Shown piece after piece: positions 19,047-28,329 of a stretch of 64,000 nt of DNA. Position numbers and translations under genes: made by a program. This DNA is from JB111 sp049856295. GTDB taxonomy: Bacteria > Actinomycetota > Actinomycetes > Actinomycetales > Actinomycetaceae. Positions within the stretch are counted from its first letter, which is position 1. Every line of letters begins with the position of its first letter. The notes beneath the pieces are model-generated. The model did not search any database. It saw only the letters and a list, made by a program, of their open reading frames with translations, and was not told where the DNA came from. The stretch spans positions 186,001 to 250,000 of the forward strand of contig NZ_JBNDMZ010000002.1 in NCBI RefSeq assembly GCF_049856295.1, given 5' to 3'.

Positions 19047-21137
19047 CTACCGCAGCTCGCCCGCGCTGCGCAGGTACGGCGTGAGCCCGCCGCGGTGCCG
19101 CGGGAAGCCCGCGCCGAGGATCATCGCCAGGTTGACGTCGTCCTCCGAGGCGACGACGCCGTCCGCGAGCAGGAGGCGGGTCTCCTCGCCGAGAGCCGCG
19201 ACCACGCGGTCGAGCACCCCGGACTCCGTGACGGCGGCCGGGTCGCCGTCGTCGTCCCCGTCCGGCGCGTCGGTGCCGTCCTGGCCGAACCGGGCGGCGA
19301 GGTCGTCGGCCAGGCGGCCGTCGGGCGTCATCGCCCGCGCGCCGTCCGTGACCAGGGACCGCAGGCCGGGCGAGGCCGGGTAGCGGTCGCCGAGCCCCTC
19401 CCGCAGCGCCCCGATGGCGTGCTCGGCGACGGCGGCGCCGACGAGGTCGAGCAGGGCGAACGGCCGCATCGGCAGGCCCATCGGGTCCAGGGCCCGGTCG
19501 GCGACGGCCGGCGGGGTCCCGTCCTCGACCGCGCCGAGCAGCTCCGCGAGGAGCCGGAGGAGGAGCCGGTTGACCACGAACCCGGGCGCGTCGACGACGT
19601 CGACGGCGATCTTCCCGGCCGCCGCGGCGACCGCGCGCCCGGTCGCGTGCGTGACGTCGTCCGTCGCGGCGGTCCGCACCACCTCGACGAGCGGCATCCG
19701 GCCGACCGGGTTGAAGAAGTGCAGCCCGACGAGCCGCTCCGGGTGGTCGAGACCGGCGCCCATCTCCGTGACCGAGAGGGCGGAGGTGTTCGTCGCGAGC
19801 ACGGCGTCGGCGGCGACGACGCCCTCGAGCTCGGCGAGGACGGCCTTCTTCACGTCGAGCCGCTCGGTGACGGCCTCGATGACGAGGTCGCAGCCGGCGA
19901 GGTCGCCGAGATCGGTGGTGGCGGAGACGAGGCCACGGACGGCGGCCGCGTCCTCGGCCGTGGCGCGGCCCGCCTCGACCTCCTTCGCCAGCGCGGCGTC
20001 GACGGCGGCGAGGCCGGCAGCGCACCGCTCGTCGTCGAGATCGCGCATGACGACCGGGACCTGCAGGCGCGAGGCGAGCAGGAGCGCGAGCTGGGCGGCC
20101 ATGAGCCCCGCGCCGGCGAGGCCCGCGGAACGGATCCGGTGGACGTCGTCGCCGCCCGAGCGCGCGGCCCGTGCCTCGGACCGAGCCGTCGACCGGGCCT
20201 TGCGCAGCAGCCTGGCCGCGTACATCGAGGACCGGCCGGCCTCGCCCGTGGCGAGCTCGACGAGCGCCGCCTGCTCGGCGGCGAACGAGTCGGCGACGGA
20301 GGCGGTCACCGAGTCCTGGATGAGCTCCCAGGCCCGCTGGGGCGCGGGGTTGCCGGTGGAGGCCGCACGGGCGACGGCGGAGCGGCGGCGTCCCAGCGCC
20401 TCGGTGGTGCGCGAGAGGTCGGCGTCCGGACGACCGCCGGCGGGGGCCGCGGTCACGCGCCCGGAGGCGATCTCGGCGGCGAGGAGGTCGAGGGCGGCGG
20501 CGAGACCGAGGTCGTCGCCCGGTTCGACGACCGCGTCGACGAGGCCGGCCTCGAGCGCGCCCGCCGCGTCGAGCGTGCGGTCCTTCGCCGGCAGGTCGAG
20601 GATGACGCGCGCCGCGGTCTCGGGGCCGAGCAGGCGGGGGAGGAGCGTGCAGCCGCCCCAGCCCGGCACGATGCCGAGCGACGTCTCGGGCAGCCCGATC
20701 GCCCGGACCGCGCTCGAGGCGACCCGGTAGCCGCAGGCCAGCGCGATCTCGTAGCCGCCGCCCAGGGTGACCCCGGTGAGGTGGGCCATCGAGGGCACCG
20801 ACAGGTCCCGGATCGTGTGCGCCAGCACGTGGCCCGCGGCGGCGATCGGGGTGAGCGTCTCGGGGCTGCCGGCTGACTCGAGCAGGTCGAGATCGGCGCC
20901 CGCCACGAAGCTGCGGTCGGTCCCGGTGAGGACGACCGCCTGCACGGTGCCGGCGCGGCCGTCCGCATCGACCTCGCGGACGGCCTCGGTGAGGCGGGCG
21001 AGCCCGAGGTCACCGATCGTGGCCGGGCGGGAGGGGTCGGCGGCGGCGATCGAGAGGACGGCGACGGTGCCGAGCTCGTGGCTCAGGTCGCTGCGGGTGA
21101 CGGTGAGCGCGCGCTCGGCCGACTCGGTGTGCTGCAC
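19047..21137 (-). CDS. Enoyl-CoA hydratase / 3-hydroxyacyl-CoA dehydrogenase fusion (FadB/FadJ-like)
   Basis: A 696-residue two-enzyme beta-oxidation protein. The N-terminal crotonase domain shows FVAGADLDLLE, GGGYEIALACGYR and LPETSLGIVPGWGGCTLLPR. The dehydrogenase domain starts near residue 335 with GLAGAGLMAAQLALLLA, then LVIEAVTERLDVKKAVLAEL, NTSALSVTEM and HFFNPVGRMPLVEVV, and ends with the family's HRGGLTPYLRSAGELR. GTG start with GGAGG upstream. No thiolase is adjacent. It lies downstream of and co-oriented with rnd, 174 bases away. Confidence 0.93.
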   Translation of the reverse strand: MQHTESAERALTVTRSDLSHELGTVAVLSIAAADPSRPATIGDLGLARLTEAVREVDADGRAGTVQAVVLTGTDRSFVAGADLDLLESAGSPETLTPIAAAGHVLAHTIRDLSVPSMAHLTGVTLGGGYEIALACGYRVASSAVRAIGLPETSLGIVPGWGGCTLLPRLLGPETAARVILDLPAKDRTLDAAGALEAGLVDAVVEPGDDLGLAAALDLLAAEIASGRVTAAPAGGRPDADLSRTTEALGRRRSAVARAASTGNPAPQRAWELIQDSVTASVADSFAAEQAALVELATGEAGRSSMYAARLLRKARSTARSEARAARSGGDDVHRIRSAGLAGAGLMAAQLALLLASRLQVPVVMRDLDDERCAAGLAAVDAALAKEVEAGRATAEDAAAVRGLVSATTDLGDLAGCDLVIEAVTERLDVKKAVLAELEGVVAADAVLATNTSALSVTEMGAGLDHPERLVGLHFFNPVGRMPLVEVVRTAATDDVTHATGRAVAAAAGKIAVDVVDAPGFVVNRLLLRLLAELLGAVEDGTPPAVADRALDPMGLPMRPFALLDLVGAAVAEHAIGALREGLGDRYPASPGLRSLVTDGARAMTPDGRLADDLAARFGQDGTDAPDGDDDGDPAAVTESGVLDRVVAALGEETRLLLADGVVASEDDVNLAMILGAGFPRHRGGLTPYLRSAGELR

Positions 21138-21311
21138 GTGGACCTCCGCTGGAAGAAGTAGGTGGGACGCACGGTACCGGGTTGTTCGGCCGGTGCGACA
21201 GCGGGGTGGTTCGGGCCAGGACGGGGCCGGTCCCGTGGCGGGTCCCGGCCGAGGACCGCCCGGGTTCGGGTCGTGCCCGGGCCTGCGGCGGCTCTCGGCC
21301 CGCGGCTGTCC

Positions 21312-22643
21312 TCAGCCCGTCGCGGCCTCGGCGAGCGCGGCGGCCACGACGGGTCCCGCCTGCTCGACCTGCCAGGGGCGGGCGCCGTGCGAGAGCAGGA
21401 CGTCGTCGAGGTCCGCGGGGGCCGCGCCGTCCCAGGCCACGCGACGCTGGACGGCGGGCGCGAGGAGGTTCTCCTGGGGGATCCCGATCTCGTCGGCCCG
21501 GGCACGCAGCGCGGTGCGGACGGCGTCGAGCCGGGTCGCGGCGTCCGGGCGGGCGTCGCCCCAGGACCGCGGCTGCGGCAGGGCGTCCGGGTCGCGGGGA
21601 GGACGGCGGGCGGGCAGGGCGTCGTCGGGGACGGAGAGCCCCTCCTCGACGGCGGACCACCAGTAGTCGGCGCGTCGTCGGGTGCCCTTGCCGGAGAACT
21701 CCTGCAGCGAGGTGAGCGCGTGCCGGCTCTCCGGCAGCTCCCGGGCGGCCGCGACGACGGCGGCGGCCGGCAGCACGCGGCCCGGAGCCCGGTCGAGCTC
21801 CTGGGCGAGTCGTTCGCGGGCCTCCCACACGGCGCGGGCCACGGCGAGGCCGCGGGGGCGCCGGACCTCCTGCAGGCCCGAGGTCCGCCGCCACGGGTCG
21901 ACCTTGGCCGGCGGGGGCGGAGCGGTGCGCTCGTGCTCGAACTCCTGCAGCGCCCACGCGAGGCGGCCCGTGCGGGCGAGGGCGACGAGCTGGGCCTCGC
22001 GCGCGGCGGCGAGCAGCTCGACGTCGAGGGCGGCGTACCGGCGCCAGTCCTCGGGCACCGGGCGGGTCGACCAGTCGGCGGCGGAGTGCTCCTTGGCGAG
22101 CGCGTACCCCAGCTCGTCGGCGACGACGGCGGCGAGCCCCACCCGGGCCCGCCCCAGGAGGCGCGCGGCGATCTCGGTGTCGAAGAGCGAGGCCGGGGTC
22201 AGGCCGAGGTCGCGCAGGCACGGCAGGTCCTGGTCCGCGGCGTGCAGGACCCACTCGAGCGGGTTGACCACCTCGGCCAGCGCGCCGAGGTCGGGCAGCG
22301 CGATCGGGTCGACGAGGTGGATCGCGCCGTCGGACCGGCGCAGCTGGACGAGGAACGCCCGCTGCCCGTAGCGAAAGCCGGAGGCCCGCTCCGCGTCGAC
22401 CGCGACGACCCCGTCCTGCGCGGCGAGCTCCGCGACGGCGCGCTCGAGGGCCTCGGGGGTGTCGATGACCGGGGGGACGCCGCCGGAGGGTTCGGTCAGC
22501 GGCTCGGGCGGGGGTGGCGCGTCCGCGCGGTCGTCCGACGCGTCGTTCGACGTCGGGCCGGTCGAGGTCGGACCGCTCGTCGTCGTCCCGTTCCCCGACG
22601 GACCCCTCGTCGTCGGGACAGTGCCCTTCTGGTCGGCGCTCAT
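21312..22643 (-). CDS. rnd: Ribonuclease D (DEDDy exonuclease, HRDC domain)
   Basis: A 443-residue 3'-5' exoribonuclease likely involved in tRNA or other RNA maturation. After about 55 disordered Ser/Thr/Gly residues, the DEDDy core is visible: VDAERASGF (Asp83, Glu85), HAADQDLPCL (Asp139) and YAALDV (Tyr203, Asp207). An HRDC-type region follows in the C-terminal half. The ATG overlaps the DUF3000 stop (ATGA), so they are translationally coupled. Upstream in-frame codons belong to the DUF3000 gene in another frame. Confidence 0.92.
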   Translation of the reverse strand: MSADQKGTVPTTRGPSGNGTTTSGPTSTGPTSNDASDDRADAPPPPEPLTEPSGGVPPVIDTPEALERAVAELAAQDGVVAVDAERASGFRYGQRAFLVQLRRSDGAIHLVDPIALPDLGALAEVVNPLEWVLHAADQDLPCLRDLGLTPASLFDTEIAARLLGRARVGLAAVVADELGYALAKEHSAADWSTRPVPEDWRRYAALDVELLAAAREAQLVALARTGRLAWALQEFEHERTAPPPPAKVDPWRRTSGLQEVRRPRGLAVARAVWEARERLAQELDRAPGRVLPAAAVVAAARELPESRHALTSLQEFSGKGTRRRADYWWSAVEEGLSVPDDALPARRPPRDPDALPQPRSWGDARPDAATRLDAVRTALRARADEIGIPQENLLAPAVQRRVAWDGAAPADLDDVLLSHGARPWQVEQAGPVVAAALAEAATG

Positions 22644-23224
22644 CGGCGCCTGGCCAGGGAGGTGACGACGGCGGGGACCGGCTCGAGCCCCGCGACGGTG
22701 CAGGCGAGCTCCGCCCAGGCCGCGAGGTGCGGGCCGAGCTCGGGGGTGTGGGGGGTCCAGGACGCGCGGACCTCGACCTCGACGTCTCCGCCCGCGAGCT
22801 CGAGCCCGCCGAAGGTCTCGGACAGGACGCGGGTGACGGTGCCGGAGAGCTGGCTGAAGCCGGCGCCTTGGGAGACGAGCGACTCGCACAGCCACGACCA
22901 GGCGACCTCGCCGAGCAGCGCGTCGGCGCCCATCTCCTCCTCGAGCCGGGCCCGGGCGAGCACGACGACGCGGAAGGTGCCCTGCCACGCCTCCTGCCCG
23001 GCGGGGTCGTGGAGGACGACGAACCGGCCGTGTCCGAGGAAGGCATCGGGGTCGAGGTCGCCGGGCGAGGACGTGATCTCGGCGGTGAGCGCGGCGGTGA
23101 ACGGGGCGAGGCGCGCGGGCGCGGGCACCTCCTCGAGGTGCACCTCCCGGCGGAGCCTCGGCTCACGCAGCGAGAGCAGCGCCCGCTCGAAGTCCGCGGG
23201 GATCTCCCCGCCCTGGCTGCTCAC
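22640..23224 (-). CDS. DUF3000 family protein
   Basis: A 194-residue soluble protein. The core (about 60-180) contains FLGHGRFVVLHDPAGQEAWQ, DALLGEVAWSWL and the closing ASWTPHTPELGPHLAAW, typical of DUF3000 (Rv2680-like). GTG start. It is first in a probable operon with rnd. Genomic constancy beside RNase D suggests a link to RNA processing, but no function is known. Confidence 0.85.
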   Translation of the reverse strand: MSSQGGEIPADFERALLSLREPRLRREVHLEEVPAPARLAPFTAALTAEITSSPGDLDPDAFLGHGRFVVLHDPAGQEAWQGTFRVVVLARARLEEEMGADALLGEVAWSWLCESLVSQGAGFSQLSGTVTRVLSETFGGLELAGGDVEVEVRASWTPHTPELGPHLAAWAELACTVAGLEPVPAVVTSLARRR

Positions 23225-23290
23225 CCGGACAGGCTAGGCGGCCGCGCGCCGCGTGGTCGGCGGCGCGCCGGTCGTGGCACAGTTCCTTCG

Positions 23291-24538
23291 GTGCGCCACG
23301 CAGACCTTCGTCCCGTCGTCCTCGGGTCCGACCTCGGCACCTACTCGGTCGCCCGTTCCTTCCACGAGGCGTTCGGCGTCCGGTCGACGATCGTGCTCAA
23401 CCAGCCCCGCGGTCCCGTCGACCACAGCGCGATCCTCGAGCAGCTCTACCTCGGGAAGGGCGGCACGCTCGACACCGACCTCGTCCTCGACCGGCTGATC
23501 GAGCACGCGGCCGCCCACCCGGAGCGCCGGCACGTGCTCATGCCGACGATGGACCAGGACGTCGACCTGATGCTCACCCACCGCGAGCGCCTCGAGGAGC
23601 ACTACCTCGTCGGGCTCGCGCCGGCCGAGCTCGTGCGGGCCGCGTCCGACAAGGCGAACCTCGAGCGGGTCGCCGCCTCCGCGGCCGTGGCCACCCCGCG
23701 GGGGGTCGAGGTCCCGATCCCCGGCGACGACGACGAGTGGCGCCGTGCGCTGGCCGAGGTCCCGCTGCCGGCCATCCTCAAGCCGGCCGACGGCGGGACC
23801 ACCTACGCCAACCTCTTCTTCGAGGGACGGAAGAAGGCGTACCCGGTGGCCGACCACGAGGAGTCGCTCGAGGTCCTCCAGCTCGTGCGCTCCGCCGGGT
23901 TCACCGGGACCTTCCTCGCGCAGGAGCTGATCCCGGGCGACGACACGACGACCTGGGTCGTCAACGGTTACGTCGACCAGGCGGGACGGATGACGATGGC
24001 GGCGACCGGGCAGGTGCTCCTCGGACTGCACCAGCCGGGGTTCATCGGCAACGCCGGGATCATCTACGTCCGTGAGCACCCCGAGCTGCTCGAGGACGCG
24101 CGGCGGGTGGTCGGGGAGCTCGGGCTGACCGGCCTGTTCAGCATCGACGTCAAGATCGACCCGCGGGACGGGCGGCGGGTGCTGCTCGACGTCAACCCCC
24201 GCGCGGGCCGCGGCGGGTACTTCGTCGACGTGGGCGGGCTCAACCTCATGGCCGCGCTCGTCGCCGACCGGGTCGAGGGGCGCGCGCTCCCGGAGCGGGT
24301 CGCCGAGCGACGGGGCGTCATGGGCTTCGTCCCGTCGGTGGTGCTCCCGCGGTACGTCCGCGACCGGGCGCTCCTGCGGGAGGTGCTGGGGGTCATCGCC
24401 CGGCGCGGTGTCGTCAACCCGCTGCTCTATCGCAAGGACCGCAACCTGCGCCGGGCGCTCTACGCGCGGCAGGCCGGGATCAACCAGCTGCGCGCGCTGG
24501 CGGCCCACTACCCGCGCCCGACCGACACCGGGTTCTAG
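23291..24538 (+). CDS. ATP-grasp carboxylate-amine ligase (D-aspartate-ligase-like)
   Basis: A 415-residue ATP-grasp enzyme beginning VRHADLRPVVLGSDLGTYSV. ATP-grasp landmarks are ASDKANLERVA, the ATP lysine region PLPAILKPADGG and the metal-binding end VLLDVNPRAGRGGYFVDV. Length and layout resemble the Enterococcus D-aspartate ligase that adds D-Asp to the lysine side chain of peptidoglycan precursors. The two following FemX-like genes support a role in building the interpeptide bridge. No Shine-Dalgarno precedes the GTG. The substrate (D-Asp, D-Glu or other) is inferred from context; other carboxylate-amine ligases look similar. Confidence 0.75.
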   Translation: MRHADLRPVVLGSDLGTYSVARSFHEAFGVRSTIVLNQPRGPVDHSAILEQLYLGKGGTLDTDLVLDRLIEHAAAHPERRHVLMPTMDQDVDLMLTHRERLEEHYLVGLAPAELVRAASDKANLERVAASAAVATPRGVEVPIPGDDDEWRRALAEVPLPAILKPADGGTTYANLFFEGRKKAYPVADHEESLEVLQLVRSAGFTGTFLAQELIPGDDTTTWVVNGYVDQAGRMTMAATGQVLLGLHQPGFIGNAGIIYVREHPELLEDARRVVGELGLTGLFSIDVKIDPRDGRRVLLDVNPRAGRGGYFVDVGGLNLMAALVADRVEGRALPERVAERRGVMGFVPSVVLPRYVRDRALLREVLGVIARRGVVNPLLYRKDRNLRRALYARQAGINQLRALAAHYPRPTDTGF

Positions 24539-24548
24539 GACAGCCCGG

Positions 24549-25574
24549 TCAGCGGCGACGGACGCGAGCGAGACCTCGGCGTGCCTTCTGCTTGAGGTCC
24601 CTCCCCGTGACGAGGGCGCGGTACACGGCGGTGCGCACGGGCAGGTCGCGCGCGGCGGCGGCGGGGACGACGTCGGGGTGGAACTTCGTCTTGAACAGCG
24701 TGAGCCCGGCGAGCGAGTCGAACTCCTCGGAGCCCACGCCGCCGAGGTCGTAGGAGGTCACGCCCTCGGCCTGGAGGCGCTGCATGATCTCCCACTGGAG
24801 CAGGTCCGGTGCGCCCGAGTGGCGGGCCGCCTCGCCGGAGGCGCCGATCGAGTAGGTCGCGTGCGAGCCGATGACGTTGACCTGGGCCCACGCGACCGGG
24901 ACCCCGGCCTCGCGCACGACGAACATGCGCATGATCTCGGGTCCGACGAGCCGCATCATCTCGAAGTACCGGTCGGCCGGGTGCACGCCGAACGCCGCGC
25001 GCTCCCCGGTCTCCTCGAACAGGGCGTACAGCTCGTCGAACGCGGCGCGGTCGAGGCCGGTGTCCTCGGTGACGGTCAGCCCTTCCTCGCGCTCGGCCTT
25101 GCGGACGTCGCGCCGACCGCGCTTCTTCATCCGGGACATGACGTCCTCGGGCGTGCCGGTCAGGTCGACGACCACCGTCGAGTCGAACGTGATGCCCTGC
25201 ATGACGGGGACGAGGTCCATGTCGTCGTACCGGGCGTGGAGGCGGACGAACGCGATCCCGGGGTCCACCCGGCGCAGCGACGCCGCGAGCTGGTCGCGCA
25301 GCGCGCGCTCCCGCTCCGGGGTGGGCTCGGCGAGCCACACGGGTCCGAACTTGGCCCAGAGCCACGAGACACCGGCGCCGACGGCGACCTTGCTGAAGGA
25401 GACGACGGCGACGGCGTCGCGCCCCTCCCAGGCCACGAGGCGTCCCCACGGGGCGCGCCCGGGCACGGTCGCGTCGTACGCGTCCCACTCGACGGTCTGC
25501 TCCACCGGCATCGCGGCGTCGGCGGTGAGCTGCCGGTACTCGACGTCGTCGCTGGGGCGAAGCTGAAGCGTCAC
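24549..25574 (-). CDS. FemX/FemAB-family peptidoglycan bridge aminoacyltransferase
   Basis: A 341-residue protein with the double-GNAT architecture of Fem transferases. Visible family segments are LPVEQ-like MPVEQTVEWDAYD at the start, VSWLWAKFGPVWL, the basic coiled-coil insertion MKKRGRRDVRKAERE and the closing GLTLFKTKFHPDVV. Fem enzymes use aminoacyl-tRNA to add amino acids to the stem-peptide diamino acid of lipid II. GTG start with GGAGG four bases before it. It is divergent from a paralogue and convergent with the ATP-grasp ligase. Confidence 0.88.
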   Translation of the reverse strand: MTLQLRPSDDVEYRQLTADAAMPVEQTVEWDAYDATVPGRAPWGRLVAWEGRDAVAVVSFSKVAVGAGVSWLWAKFGPVWLAEPTPERERALRDQLAASLRRVDPGIAFVRLHARYDDMDLVPVMQGITFDSTVVVDLTGTPEDVMSRMKKRGRRDVRKAEREEGLTVTEDTGLDRAAFDELYALFEETGERAAFGVHPADRYFEMMRLVGPEIMRMFVVREAGVPVAWAQVNVIGSHATYSIGASGEAARHSGAPDLLQWEIMQRLQAEGVTSYDLGGVGSEEFDSLAGLTLFKTKFHPDVVPAAAARDLPVRTAVYRALVTGRDLKQKARRGLARVRRR

Positions 25575-25698
25575 GTGACCTCCGGTGGGTGGGTGCCCGC
25601 GGGGCTGCGGGCACGGGACAGGCTATCGCCGACGCGTATGGTGTGACCCGTCCGGCGCCCGTGAGCCGCCCACCGCCCCTGACGCACCCGGAGGTGCC

Positions 25699-26787
25699 GT
25701 GTCCCGCTCGCAGATCGTCCCGCTCACGCCAGGAGCGCTCGAGGACGCCGTCGCCGGTGTCGGCGGTGAGCTGCCGGTCGAGCAGTCGGAGGCGTGGGAC
25801 GCCTACGACGAGGCGATGCCGGGCCGCGAGCCCGCGGGGCGCCTCGCGTGGCTCCTCGACGGCGAGCCGCAGGCGGTCCTCGCCCTCACGCGACTGCGCG
25901 GGCGCGGGTTCACCTACCTGTGGGCGAAGCACGGGCCGATCTGGCTCACGCCCGACACGCCCGAGGCGGAGCGGGCGTTCCGCCGGGCGCTCACCCGCTC
26001 GCTTCGCGCCGCGGAGCCGCGCGCGGCGTTCGTCCGCCTGCACGCGCGGCACCGCGCCGACGACCTGCACGAGCTGCTCCAGTCCGTGACCTTCGACCGG
26101 ACCGTCGTCCTCGACCTCGCCGGCACCGCCGACGCCGACACGCTGCTCGCCTCGATGAAGAAGCGCGGCCGCCGCGACGTCCGGAAGGCCGGGCGCAACG
26201 AGGACCTCGTGCCCGGCGAGGAGACCGGGATCGACGCCGACGGCTTCGCCGAGCTCTACGCGCTCCTGGAGGAGACCGCCGAGCGCGACGAGTTCGGGAT
26301 CGCCGCGGCGAGCCAGTACACGACCATGCTCGACTCGCTCGGGCCCGAGCACGGCCGGCTGTTCGTCGTGCGCGACCGGGAGGGGCGGCCCCTGTGCTGG
26401 GGCATCGTCACGGTCGGCGAGGGGCTGGCCACCTACTACTACGCGGCGTCGAGCCACGCGGGCCGCCGGGCGGGGGCGCCCGACCTGCTCGTCTGGCACA
26501 TGGCCGCCACGCTCCAGGCCGAGGGCGTGCGGACCTTCGACCTCATGGGCATCGACTCCGACCGCGCGCCCCGCCTGACGGGTGTGCGCGACTTCAAGAC
26601 CAAGTTCTCGAACGAGGTCACCGAGGTCCCCGGGGCGTGGGACGTCCCGCTGCGCCCCGTGCTCTACCGGACACTGACCGCGGCCCTGGCCGGCAAGCGC
26701 CGGGCGGTCGCTGCCGTGGGTGCCGCGCGTGCCCGGGTCTCGGGCGGAGCCTCGGAGGAGAAGGCGGACGAGCAGCCGGGGGAGTAG
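25699..26787 (+). CDS. FemX/FemAB-family peptidoglycan bridge aminoacyltransferase (paralogue)
   Basis: A 362-residue paralogue of the neighbouring Fem protein: ELPVEQSEAWDAYDEAMPGR, FTYLWAKHGPIWL, SMKKRGRRDVRKAGRNE and GVRDFKTKFSNEV are parallel segments. The C-terminal 35 residues are an Ala/Arg/Glu-rich extension. GTG start with GGAGG four bases upstream. The two divergent Fem genes share a 124-base promoter region. Two Fem enzymes plus one ATP-grasp ligase would suit a bridge of more than one residue, or one acting on tRNA-dependent and one on free amino acids. Confidence 0.88.
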   Translation: MSRSQIVPLTPGALEDAVAGVGGELPVEQSEAWDAYDEAMPGREPAGRLAWLLDGEPQAVLALTRLRGRGFTYLWAKHGPIWLTPDTPEAERAFRRALTRSLRAAEPRAAFVRLHARHRADDLHELLQSVTFDRTVVLDLAGTADADTLLASMKKRGRRDVRKAGRNEDLVPGEETGIDADGFAELYALLEETAERDEFGIAAASQYTTMLDSLGPEHGRLFVVRDREGRPLCWGIVTVGEGLATYYYAASSHAGRRAGAPDLLVWHMAATLQAEGVRTFDLMGIDSDRAPRLTGVRDFKTKFSNEVTEVPGAWDVPLRPVLYRTLTAALAGKRRAVAAVGAARARVSGGASEEKADEQPGE

Positions 26788-26933
26788 CGCGCCGGTCCTC
26801 AGCAGCGCCGCGACCGGGTGCGCGCACTCCTGGACGCGTCAACGCCTGGACGACACCCGTCCGTCGTGACGTGGATCTCGAGATCCGCACGCCCTTCGCC
26901 TATTCCAACCCTTCGGTCTTGCGTAATTGTCGA

Positions 26934-26952
26934 TTAGGGTCGCCTTACCTCA
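26934..26952 (+). promoter_or_regulatory. DtxR/IdeR-type iron box
   Basis: TTAGGGTCGCCTTACCTCA matches the DtxR/IdeR consensus (TTAGGTTAGSCTAACCTAA) at 15 of 19 positions. It begins 56 bases before the siderophore-binding protein start and overlaps a possible -10 (TAGGGT, 26935-26940). Iron-loaded DtxR/IdeR binding here would repress the operon. Confidence 0.75.
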
Positions 26953-26989
26953 CTTGGTGGGGACCGCTTCGCTGAACGATGGAGACCTC

Positions 26990-28114
26990 ATGACCACCCT
27001 GCGCCGCACCCTGATCGGCGGGACCGCCGCGTTCGCCCTGCTCGCGACCGCCGCCTGCTCGTCCTCCGACGACGAGACGAGCGAGTCCGCCGACGGCGAC
27101 GCCACGACCGAGTCGGCCCCGGAGGAGGGCGGCGACGACGCGGAGTCCGAGGCCGGGTCCGACGACGCCGCCGGCTCCGACGAGTCGGGTTCCGCCGACT
27201 CCGGCTCGGACTCCGACTCCGACGACTCCGCCGCGGGCGGCGCCATCGAGTTCGAGGACAACAACGGCACGCACACCCTCGACGCCGCTCCCGAGTCGAT
27301 CGTCGTCACGGACAACCGCAGCTTCGAGACGCTGGCCGACTGGGGCATCGAGCCCACCGCCGCCGCGGTCTCCCTCATGCCCGACACGGTGTCGTTCCCC
27401 AACCAGGACGACATCGTCGACCTCGGCAGCCACCGCGAGCCCGACCTCGAGTCCGTCGTCGTCGCCGACCCGGACATCATCATCAACGGCCAGCGGTTCA
27501 CGCAGTACGCCGCGGACTTCGCCGAGCTCGCGCCCGATGCCCTCGTCACCGACCTCGACCCGCGGGACGGTGAGCCGTTCGACGAGGAGCTGATCCGCCA
27601 GGTCACCCAGCTCGGGGAGATCTTCGGACACCAGGACGAGGCCGCCACGCTCGTCGAGGAGTTCGAGGCCGCCGTCGAGCGCGTGACGGCGGCGTACGAC
27701 CCGGAGCAGACGGTCATGGCCGTCAACACCTCCGGCGGCAACATCGGCTACCTCGCCCCGACGGTCGGCCGCACCCTCGGCCCGGTCTTCGACTTCGCGG
27801 GACTGACGCCGGCCCTCGAGATCGACGACGCGTCCGACGACCACCAGGGCGACGACATCTCGGTCGAGGCCATCGCCGACTCGAACCCCGACTGGATCCT
27901 CGTCATGGACCGCGACGCCGCCGTCGGCGCCGACGAGGAGGGCTACACCCCGGCCCAGGAGATGCTCACGAGCTCCGAGGCCCTCGCCGGCGTCACGGCC
28001 GTCGAGGAGGAGCAGATCGTCTACATGCCCGAGGACACCTACACGAACGAGGGCATCCAGACGTACACCGAGTTCCTCAACGACTTCGCGGACGCGCTCG
28101 AGGGCGCGGCCTGA
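26990..28114 (+). CDS. Iron-siderophore ABC transporter substrate-binding lipoprotein
   Basis: A 374-residue lipoprotein. The signal peptide ends LLATAACSSS (lipobox). Residues about 22-80 form a Ser/Asp/Glu-only linker. The binding domain follows with the FepB/FhuD pattern: APESIVVTDNRSFETLADWG, DLGSHREPDLESVVVADPDI and NPDWILVMDRDAAV. GGAG precedes the ATG. A DtxR-type box upstream and permease/ATPase genes downstream define an iron-uptake operon. The particular siderophore cannot be told. Confidence 0.9.
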   Translation: MTTLRRTLIGGTAAFALLATAACSSSDDETSESADGDATTESAPEEGGDDAESEAGSDDAAGSDESGSADSGSDSDSDDSAAGGAIEFEDNNGTHTLDAAPESIVVTDNRSFETLADWGIEPTAAAVSLMPDTVSFPNQDDIVDLGSHREPDLESVVVADPDIIINGQRFTQYAADFAELAPDALVTDLDPRDGEPFDEELIRQVTQLGEIFGHQDEAATLVEEFEAAVERVTAAYDPEQTVMAVNTSGGNIGYLAPTVGRTLGPVFDFAGLTPALEIDDASDDHQGDDISVEAIADSNPDWILVMDRDAAVGADEEGYTPAQEMLTSSEALAGVTAVEEEQIVYMPEDTYTNEGIQTYTEFLNDFADALEGAA

Positions 28115-28188
28115 TCCCGCGTTGACCACCCCCGATGATCCCGCCGCGGTGGGAAGGGCCGTTCGACCGACCCACCACGGAACCGCGC

Positions 28189-28269
28189 NNNNNNNNNNTA
28201 CTGGTTCCCGGTTTACCCACCCCGGGTAGTCCTTTCTTGTTGTCCTCCCCCCCCCCCCCCCCCCCCCCC
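28189..28269. other. Assembly gap and 23-base C homopolymer
   Basis: Ten N (28189-28198) are followed by an odd low-GC stretch and a run of 23 C (28247-28269). This lies between the binding protein and the first permease. It looks like a contig join or low-quality sequence; the real intergenic length and any leader features are uncertain. Confidence 0.9.
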
Positions 28270-28329
28270 GGACCCGTGCCCGGCGCAGCCGCCGCCCGGC
28301 GCCGCACGTCCGTAGGAACGAGAGACGAG

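Noticed and set aside
28247..28269. Poly-C tract as a phase-variable promoter element
   Set aside because: It adjoins a gap of N and an odd low-GC stretch, so a sequencing or assembly artefact is more likely.
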